Assembly (NCBI RefSeq): GCF_964204645.1
Contig: NC_134025.1
Coordinates: 21,358,001-21,422,000, forward strand
From: Tubulanus polymorphus
Taxonomy: Eukaryota > Nemertea > Palaeonemertea > Tubulaniformes > Tubulanidae
Direction of reading: 5' to 3'
DNA: 64,000 bases
The position numbers were made by a program, and so were the translations under genes. Of this stretch, positions 56,459 to 64,000 are shown piece by piece; the stretch's first letter is position 1, and the number at the start of each line of letters is the position of its first letter. The notes beneath the pieces were generated by a model, which saw only the letters and a program-made list of their open reading frames with translations, did no database searches and had not been told where the DNA came from.

Positions 56459-57651
56459 GCCCGTCAGATCCGGAAATAATCAAAGCTTGTTCTAATAACC
56501 GAAGTTTATATTTGCAAAGTCCAATTTGCGGCGGCTATATTTCCCAAAGCACATATTTGGATGCAAAACGTAATAGAGCTGTTTAATTTCATTTTAATGG
56601 AAATGACGTTTAATGATATTCCGAGACACAACGACGTGATATCCGACTCTAAAGAAAAACGAATAAGTTGATTTTGATGGGGAAATTTGTCGAGGTGTCA
56701 CGTATGTTAGATTGATGTTAGAGTCTAACTATTATTGTAAAAAAATCCCACTTCCCCCATTTCGTGCGAGTAGTCCTATATAATTAATCTACATAATGTG
56801 GCACACGGGTTTATCAATCAAGTTTCAGAGTAAAATTACATTTCAACCGGATATTTACTATTTCTTTTGGAGAGTGCCGGGGCTCAGGCAATACCATATC
56901 ATCTACTTTATGATAGAGGAACCAGTGGAAAAATTTAAAAGTAAATTTCTTCAAATCATACTCGTTTAAATTTGATTGGTGTACTGATAACATTAATTCC
57001 TTCTTGATATATACCACCATCACACCTATTTCAAGCCATGTGCCGAGGGAGGTAACGCGAGGGGGCTACTGACCTTCGCCAGGAATGCATCTCAAATGAA
57101 ATCCACACACCTACCAACCAGTAGAGGGTCGGAACATAGGCCACCAGCGTGCTTGTAGGAGATGAGGGAAATTGTATATGCGTGCGTTCAAAATTTTCGA
57201 CGTCACTCATGAAAAACCATTCTCTCCAAGCATAGGGCTGGCTACGGGCGCCAGTGTCGCTTTCCAGAACTTATCGTCGCCGCACTTTTTATATCGATTC
57301 CGGAAATTTTGATACCTCAAAATACGTACGTAATTGACCGAAATTTATACTGTAGTTGCGAAGATTGTTGGCAACCATATAATGAACAATACGGCGGTGT
57401 TTCAACGGGCGTATTAATGTAAAACCGCTTTATTCGCTGCCTAGATCCATCCACCCGATAGGAGACATTCAATACTTATCGAATTATCGAAATATGTTTG
57501 TCAGGAATATACTTCGATAGAGCTCCCATGTTGCCAAATTCGTTATAACGCCATGTTTTCCAATGGTCCCAACATTGGCATTATAACGGGCTTTGACTGT
57601 ATATACAATAGTAAATACAGCCCCAATCGAAAAAGACGTGGGTCCAATACA

Positions 57652-57837
57652 GTGTTTGGGTGTGTAAAGTGTTTGCGTGTGTGTAAAGTGTTTGGTTGTG
57701 TGTAAGGTGTTTGCGTGTGTGTAAAGTGTCTGGGTGTGTGTAAAATGTTTGCGTGTGTGTAAAGTGTTTGGTTGTGTGTGAAGTGTTTGGGTGTGTGTAC
57801 AGTGTTTGCGTGTGTGTAAAGTGTTTGGGTGTGTCTG
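57652..57837. repeat. 20-bp minisatellite, about nine copies
   Basis: Unit of the type GTGTGTAAAGTGTTTGGGTG, with GCGT/GGGT/GTTGT variants. Antisense frame gives a threonine/histidine-rich open reading that is a by-product. Confidence 0.94.
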
Positions 57838-58825
57838 CTTTTATCTTTCTGGGGGTTGAGTTTTTTCTCATAAACCTTCTTTGGTTTCAGCTAGCCTCCA
57901 GCACACACTCTATTACTTTAAATTAGTTTTGTACTTGATAGGATAATGGGTTGTGGTTTTAGGACATGAAGCATGTGCCTATCATCTATCTGATCGGTGG
58001 AAAATTACACATATAAAGTTTGGGAAATTCAGCTGAGTCTTCCAGTACCCCTTTTATGTGCACCGATAACTATCTATCAGGCCTTTATAACCAATCTTTT
58101 CTCAATGTAGTTTCATAGTTACCCAAAAACTGAACTTTCCGACGCCTCAGTTAGAATTTAAAGGAATGCTGAACGAAGAGTCCGACAAATACACAGAGAC
58201 ATTCTATTTCACTCACCCGGGTACGTAGCGAAAAGAAATTTCATCAAACCAACGCCCGGGTGTAACCGATATAAAATCTGGTAAAAGTGTGTGGGCCTAC
58301 CAGTTGACGATATACATTGCTCTTTTGTATTCTTACTCTATTCCTATACGTTTAGAACGCGCGCATTTTTTAAATTTTTTAAACAATTCATTAAGTTCTA
58401 GCGGTATTCGTTAATAACGACTTGAAGACTTCAAGAAACGGGCCCTGCACACATAGGAAATTGAAATTTGTTCATTTTCAACCCGCCCCAATCTAAATAT
58501 TAGAGTTAAGATTCTGAACTGTTGCACGGGATCTCGGATATTAGGCCTAAATAAAGTTCATTCGTGTTAGCAGTACATCTTGTCGGTATGAGTTATCGTC
58601 AGTTCAAGATACGATTATTTTTTTTTCTTATCATTAAATTCGAGGGCGTTCAAAACTGATAAATCGTCACACTCCGGGCTCGCTGCACCGATTCACATCC
58701 GGCGCACGTGCCGAACACTAAGTACAGAGTTATGATAACAATTTTACTCCAAACATCAATCAATCAAATGAAAATGTCGTATCATGTGTGACAATTAATT
58801 GTTAAATGTAGAATAAAACCAACGA

Positions 58826-58975
58826 GACGGATAGTACTTCATAGGTTAACTAGTCTATTCGACAGCGGACGAGCTTTCGCTACTACCCCACTCATTCACC
58901 TGATGAAGTAGTTACTATACACAAAGTAGCGAAAGCTCGTACTTCAAATAAAATAGTTAACCTGTAAAGTACTTT
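58826..58975. mobile_element. Foldback element with CTGATGAAG core
   Basis: Outer arms GTACTTCATAGGTTAACTA and TAGTTAACCTGTAAAGTAC; inner arms CGAGCTTTCGCTAC and GTAGCGAAAGCTCG; between them CACCTGATGAAGTAG. About 150 bp, non-coding. Confidence 0.75.
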
Positions 58976-59430
58976 TCGCCAATATAACGCAATATAGATA
59001 TGTTATTTTCCAAGGTGTCAATGAACTTTCAAGTTAAATGCTTATGAAGCAATTCTGCAAACCCGGAACTTCCAATTAATTCCTTGAATTATACGCAATT
59101 CATAATTCGTAATTCTGGTTCATATTATTCTCACAACTTTTACTAGAGTAAGGTTTATATGCCACAAGGGCTTGTCGCGTTGCATCAATGTATGTCATTA
59201 CATCACGTAATTAAAAAGGCCTAATCCTAGCTAACCTTAACCCTAACGCTAGCTGCCCCATACCCTAACCCTAGCTGAGCATTATCTCAACCCCCAGGGG
59301 CAAATTCTGGTAACTGAAACCGTAAGTTTGTCTGGTCAGTGCGGTGAACTTAAACTGTTGCGACCAGTCAGCTGTGGTAACACTATCCACTAATTATCTC
59401 ATTCAAACCCAATCTATTCGAAATCAATGG

Positions 59431-60381
59431 TTATTTGACTGAATGTCTACAGCGTATTTTCATACAGAAATATTCACGAATTTCTCGTCCCAGTAGAAGA
59501 TATATGTAAAAATTTACAACATAGTTACTCATTTGAAACGGTGCAAAAATGTAATAAAGAAATTCTCTCTGTTCCGGTGAAATTGGTAAAAATGTGATTA
59601 CAGTGGATGGAAGCGTAAATATTGCAAATGCGAGTGAAACTGTTACAAGCATTATTGTTGTACGTTTTGATTTTGCAGTTTTCTGATCAGACGAAACCAT
59701 TTTTGAACCTCCGAATAACTGAATTATTATTACCACATTTGATGTTAGAATCAAAGATAAAGGCAACACATAAATCTGGACAACAAATCCTACAAAATAT
59801 ATTATTTGGTCAAACAATTTATAGAAACATCCAAAAAACTGGTCAGTAAAATGTATCGACATAGCAGGTGTGAGACAAAGAAAAAGTACATTCACTGCAG
59901 TAATTATGATTATAGTTAATCTAGCGAATTTCGGTGTACATATCAAACGAGATGTGAACGGGAAGAGAACAACTGCTGCACGTTCTAGAGATATCGCTAC
60001 TATCAACCACGAACTATTGCAGACTGCAACCGCAAATATAAATTCATAGATTTGACAACTGATCAGTGAATTTATCATGAAGATAGGACCATCTTTGAAT
60101 TGCATGAGAACAAACTGTAAAACAGGCATCAGTGTTAAACAGGTACAGTACATAGCGTCACCGAATGACAGAGCGATCAGATAGTTAGCATAAGATAACC
60201 TGCGGAATTTGCGACTTATCATTATCAGGAAAGTAGCTGAATTTCCAAACGCTCCAAACAGAAACAGGACGGGCAGAATGACCAGTGATGCAGTACGGTA
60301 GATTCCAGACCTACTCACCACAGACATGAGAGCGATGTAACTGATGTACGTTCGACCAATTTGTGTCTGAGAAGAATTCAT
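59431..60381 (-). CDS. Rhodopsin-like orphan GPCR 2 (intact, single exon)
   Basis: 316 residues, close relative of the receptor at 28077-29024. Shared features: GAFGNSATFLIMI in TM1, YANYLIALSFGD in TM2, ISLERAAVVLFPFTSRLICT after TM3, basic TAKSKRTTIML before TM6, NYVVNFYIYLLLG in TM7, EYFCMKIRCR C-tail. Cys residues for the TM3-ECL2 disulfide are present (SCQIYEF, FGCFYKL). Differences concentrate in the extracellular loops and TM4-TM5, as expected if the ligand differs or selection is relaxed. It lies in opposite orientation to the first copy, so the pair arose by a duplication that included inversion. No introns, no frame breaks. Confidence 0.9.
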   Translation of the reverse strand: MNSSQTQIGRTYISYIALMSVVSRSGIYRTASLVILPVLFLFGAFGNSATFLIMISRKFRRLSYANYLIALSFGDAMYCTCLTLMPVLQFVLMQFKDGPIFMINSLISCQIYEFIFAVAVCNSSWLIVAISLERAAVVLFPFTSRLICTPKFARLTIIIITAVNVLFLCLTPAMSIHFTDQFFGCFYKLFDQIIYFVGFVVQIYVLPLSLILTSNVVIIIQLFGGSKMVSSDQKTAKSKRTTIMLVTVSLAFAIFTLPSTVITFLPISPEQREFLYYIFAPFQMSNYVVNFYIYLLLGREIREYFCMKIRCRHSVK

Positions 60382-60790
60382 GATTCATGAGGATGAGAGT
60401 GTACTGACTGTCCGAAAGTACTAACTGTGTCAGAGTGTACCGAGTATGATATTATGTCCTTGTTCTGCAAGATTCATCATCAACAACGAATAGAAAACCA
60501 ATTCTCAGAAATCAAACACAATTTACTAAGATTTTGTTAAAGTTTATTATTGTGTAAATGTATATGAAACAAAATCAAATATCAATATTCGTTTTACATG
60601 AAGTCATTATAAATGATGAAGCCTCAGGAGTTCTCAATTTTCAATAACAAAGAGAAATTTTCCATTTTGTATTAAAAAGCGAAAAAGTTACGTAGGTTCG
60701 AACAGGGAAAATCCTGGATGCAAGCAAGATAATTACCAGACCACTGAAGTTCAGTGAGGTGACTGGTGACCATTCAAGAGCAGTGCGACC

Positions 60791-60791
<1 letters not shown>

Positions 60792-60832
<41 letters not shown>
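60792..60832. repeat. (TA)n microsatellite in GPCR pseudogene tail
   Basis: TA run of about 40 bp replacing the C-terminal tail coding sequence of the pseudogene. Confidence 0.95.
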
Positions 60833-60833
<1 letters not shown>

Positions 60834-61268
60834 TTTGCGCAAAAATACTCACGAATTTCATGTCCCAGTAAAAGGTATATGTAACAATTTGCGACATAGT
60901 TACACAATTGAAGCTTAGTGAATACTTCACATAGAAATCCTCTGAGTCGTGTAGAGATAGGCAGGAATACAGTAAATGAGTTTGGCATTGTGAAAATAGC
61001 GAATGCGAGTGAAACTGTTACAAGCATTATTGTTGTACGTTTTGATTCATAGTTTTCTTATCGGACGAAATATTTTTGAACCCATGGATAAGCGTAATAT
61101 TATAACAGAATTCGATGTAATGATCAAAGTTAGAGGCAGAAGAAAAGCGTGGCCAACCAATACAGCAAATAGTAAGAACTGATCGGAAAATTTGTAGTAG
61201 AAACATCCAAAAAACTGGTCAGAAAAATCCATAATTACTAACACCATTACTGAACCATTTTCATACAC
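60833..61268 (-). pseudogene. GPCR pseudogene, TM5 to TM7 only
   Basis: Minus-strand reading shows SDQFFGCFY and a TM5-like helix, a 1-nt deletion after GSK in the third loop (the expected Met-Val junction), then the TM6-TM7 part in another frame (MLVTVSLAFAIF, NYVANCYIYLLLG, REYFCAK). TM1-TM4 are missing; a LINE fragment begins where they should be. The tail runs into a TA microsatellite. It cannot make a receptor. Confidence 0.88.
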
Positions 61269-61289
61269 TTAATAAACAACCCAACTTTT

Positions 61290-61752
61290 ATAATACTGAA
61301 CCCCCAGAGGGGCATTTGAATTTCGATTTTGCAATGCTGGATTTTGATGCTCTTAATAGAGATCTAACTGAAGAAGAAGTTATAAATGCGATCAAAAAAC
61401 TAAAAAATAACAAGTCACCCGGACCCGATGAGATAATCAACGAAACGCTTAAATCAGTTGCAGATAATTTATCACCCGTTCTCACTACCTTATTTAATCG
61501 TATCCTGGACTCAGGAATTTACCCACACGGCTGGGGTTTATCAACAGTAATTCCGCTTTTTTAAAAAAGGGGACCCTTATTGCCCAGATAACTACCGGTG
61601 CATTTCACTACCGAGCTGTATGGGCAAATTATTTACTAGCCTTGTCAACAGTCGATTATCCGAATTTCTAGAGTGCAACCAGTTGTTAAATCTTATACAA
61701 GCAGGCCTTCGCAAGAAACATGGGGTCACTGACCATATCTTTACATTGAAAT
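61290..61752 (+). mobile_element. LINE fragment, start of reverse transcriptase
   Basis: Plus strand: DLTEEEVINAIKKLKNNKSP followed by GPDEIINETLK, STVIPLF, then a shift at a poly-A and KKGDPYCPDNYRCISLPSC, VNSRLSEFLE, HGVTDHIFTLKS. This is RT domain 0-1 of a CR1/Jockey-like LINE, truncated at both ends, with one frame break. Confidence 0.85.
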
Positions 61753-61755
61753 CCG

Positions 61756-61772
61756 TTAGGGTTAGGGTTAGT
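61756..61772. repeat. Telomere-like TTAGGG units
   Basis: CGTTAGGGTTAGGGTTAG directly after the LINE fragment; only two and a half units. Confidence 0.6.
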
Positions 61773-62000
61773 TAACACAAGCAGATAACAGAAGTAAAAA
61801 ATCTTAGTCGGGTAAGATTTGACGATCAATATGGCGCATGTGAGAAATCCGTGTGATGTCCGTGCGTTCCATATCAGATCGAGCGAGATATTGCAGATTG
61901 TATCAAAAATACAAAAGTGTTTATCACCTTCATATATTACTAATCATAATCCAAATCAAGAATTCAAGTGTAACAAGAACTTTATGTATATGACGCGGCG

Positions 62001-62006
62001 TTTATT
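62001..62006 (-). terminator. Poly(A) signal of gene D
   Basis: AATAAA on the minus strand, about 100 nt after the gene D stop, in the 3' flank shared with genes B and C. Confidence 0.5.
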
Positions 62007-62105
62007 TTGCAATACATGCACAGGTTGTCATTGATTAAGTTTGCTATAGGTATCATTAATATCTTGCACGTCCGATTTATATACTAAGTGCAATTTTGAT
62101 ATCGC

Positions 62106-63967
62106 TTAGGGCCTACTGCACGCCCTGGAACAAGACGTAGATATTGAACCGTTACGTTTGGTGCAACTACATTGTCTGTAGTTTCCTATATTCTTTTTGG
62201 TCTCCCCGATAGCGATAAACGTACCATGAACAACGCATCCTAAAGACAGAAATTACAAAAATACGTTGAGTTCAAACCCCTCTACCTTGATAAAGGTGTT
62301 CCTAAGAAATAGGAATATAATTTAACTTTTCATAATGATTTATCTTTATGAATTTCTGTAATTATCATTAGCTATCAGTGTGCATTCATATGAAAGATAA
62401 TCAATGTTACCAGTTGTTACTTGGTAGCCGGACTTCGTACACTTTACTTGAGCTGTCGGTACCGTAAATACTTCTCCAATCTTCCTGACAGTATTGGATC
62501 CATCCAAACACGAAGGCGCTGTTACAATAATTAGAGTATGTATTTTTTTCGAGATACAATTTTGAATACGGCTAGGTAGTTGATTTATATATGAATATTT
62601 GAAAAGGTGGTAGGAAAAGATTAAAAAAGAAAATAAGCGGCGAGGAAAGAGTTTCTGTAAATTAGCATAGGTTATCATATGATTTTATTCTAAAATAAAC
62701 ATGAGAATAACAATAGAGTTTCTCCTTTGCAGATTGCAGACACTAAAATGTAAAAGTACTCCTTGTTCGTTGGGTTGGGCACGTTGTCTGGTTTATATGA
62801 GCAAACAAGGCGGTCCACTTACCTAAACAGATTCCACACAAAACAGGACATTTGGTTTTTGCCCTGGAATCCCAACAGTGCACTTTTCGCCAGTAGGACC
62901 ATGTTATTGGAAGACCGCACTCAGTAGGATCCGGTTTCGGACAAACGCCTTTGAAATGAACAAAATCAAACAACATCTAGTTATCCAGAACCAGGAGCGA
63001 GATTAAGAAGCCAGGCAGGAATAAGTGCTAAACTTATGGTCTAAGGCCGGATAGGGTCCGGTGTGGCTTTTAAAATACACTTCAGGAGCTGGATGCACTG
63101 GCTTAGTTAGGACTACTCAAATTCAATATATTATGTATATATACAAATATCCACATGTTACGTATAGGTAACTTAAACCATGGTTACCTTTTGATTGTGT
63201 TGTAGTTGATGTATCAGAACCGTCAGTAGAACCACCAGTAGATGCATCAGTAGAACCATCCGTAGAACCATCGGTAGAAACGGAGCCAGATGTGATCTTT
63301 GCTCCCCCTTCTGGTTGATTGCTAACGTCACCAGCTAAGTGATACAAATATAAATATTAATATTCTGATATCTTACACCACTTCCCTCTGTCACCCTCAC
63401 CCTTTAGTTCAATTCACAAGATCACCATACCTGGGCATGTATTACACATCTTCGGACAATATTGCATGGGAACATTTGAATACGCGCAGTAATCTTTACC
63501 CCATTTGCCGCCTTGTGTCGCACATATCCAATGATCATTAGCGTCGGAGCAAACAACTGAAGTAACACGAAATTCCGATAATTTATTTATTTTCGACGAT
63601 AACCACCTAGTTAAATAATTTACTATCACTAACAGCCCGATGCAATCACATCTTTTATTTAATATTTGTTTCACTTACGTCCACAATCTGGTTTTCGGAA
63701 CCATTTTTGCGCTTGTAACACGTGCATTGACATGTATTCGGGTCCATCTTAGCCCCATTGAGACAGATCTTATCTTTACAATCTTCGCAAATGGAATATA
63801 GAGTATATAAAATATTTGTCATTAAGACAGCGATGATTCAACCACGTTGAACCGATCAAACCCTGGATCCAATCTTACCACATAAACCATTTGCATCTTT
63901 AGTATCGGGACATTTTGTGCCTTGTGTACCTTCTTTGTATGGCTTTTTCGATTGTCCTATATTACCA
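62106..63967 (-). pseudogene. CAP/EGF/ShKT gene D, 3' half, with frame break; continues beyond the window
   Basis: Exons 8 to 14 are visible: 63879-63967, 63679-63782, 63431-63556, 63188-63334, 62823-62948, 62411-62518, 62106-62239. Domains are as in gene C: hinge, EGF-like, ShKT (one codon shorter), linker with TDGS repeats, second ShKT (one codon longer), VWC-like end CSRACSRP and TAA. Exon 9 is 104 nt where A, B, C and E have 102: an extra GC at about 63710 shifts the frame inside the EGF-like module, and the shifted reading meets a stop in exon 12. All other exons and splice sites look intact, so either a very recent inactivation or a base-call error is possible. Exons 1-7 lie to the right, outside the window. 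Confidence 0.8.
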
Positions 63968-64000
63968 CTTAAATGAATATACATATTGTGCATAATTGAA
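63968..64000. other. Intron 7 of gene D, cut by the window edge
   Basis: Follows the acceptor of exon 8 (TTAAG) on the minus strand. Confidence 0.6.

Larger units (their letters stand above)
56459..59430. other. Intergenic region between gene C and GPCR 2
   Basis: No gene seen. It contains the minisatellite at 57652, the foldback element at 58826 and a stretch of degenerate CCCTAA units at about 59226-59290. Sequence around 57020-57260 is GC-richer without a domain. Confidence 0.45.

Noticed and set aside
57581-57871. His/Thr-rich antisense open frame
   Set aside because: Product of the 20-bp minisatellite, no start context or homologous copy.

Overview
The window is an AT-rich stretch of animal nuclear DNA. 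Its introns obey GT-AG, many are short and in phase 1, microsatellites and foldback MITEs are frequent, and it carries Metaviridae-type LTR elements, LINE fragments and piggyBac debris. The gene content (a CREB3L factor, lineage-expanded rhodopsin-like receptors, secreted CAP proteins with EGF-like and ShKT modules) fits an invertebrate, most likely a spiralian (mollusc, annelid or relative). The species cannot be fixed from sequence alone.

Layout. At 1.7-5 kb are the last two exons of a CREB3L1/2-like membrane-bound bZIP factor on the plus strand; the bZIP exons lie outside. From 5 to 13 kb there is non-coding DNA with several foldback MITEs. At 13.0-26.9 kb a decayed CAP/EGF/ShKT gene (copy E, minus strand) is split in its exon 4 by a young 10.8-kb Ty3/gypsy-type element (600-bp LTRs, GCAG target duplication). 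That element has gag, pol with a terminal chromodomain, an F-like env and, antisense between env and the 3' LTR, an apparently spliced proline/serine-rich gene. At 28-29 kb is an intact orphan GPCR. At 29.4-31.3 kb is a very young small LTR element whose only gene is a 294-residue non-pol protein. From 32 kb to the end three more tandem CAP genes (A, B, C) and a partial fourth (D) lie head to tail on the minus strand, mixed with a second intact GPCR, a GPCR pseudogene, an orphan exon, a LINE relic carrying a piggyBac derivative, and minisatellites.

I could follow A and C exon by exon: 14 coding exons with matching phases, encoding signal peptide, CAP domain, EGF-like module, ShKT module, Gly/Ser/Thr linker, second ShKT module, and a terminal VWC-like Cys-rich region. 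B has lost everything after the linker through an internal deletion. D has a 2-nt insertion in its EGF-like exon. E is a clear pseudogene. The promoters (TATA box about 50 nt before the ATG) and several kilobases of flank are duplicated along with the genes, so this is an actively duplicating and decaying secreted-protein cluster shaped by transposons.

The best candidate for something undescribed is the five-exon antisense gene inside the gypsy-type element. Next is the small LTR element that carries a coiled-coil, possibly ubiquitin-like, protein instead of gag-pol.
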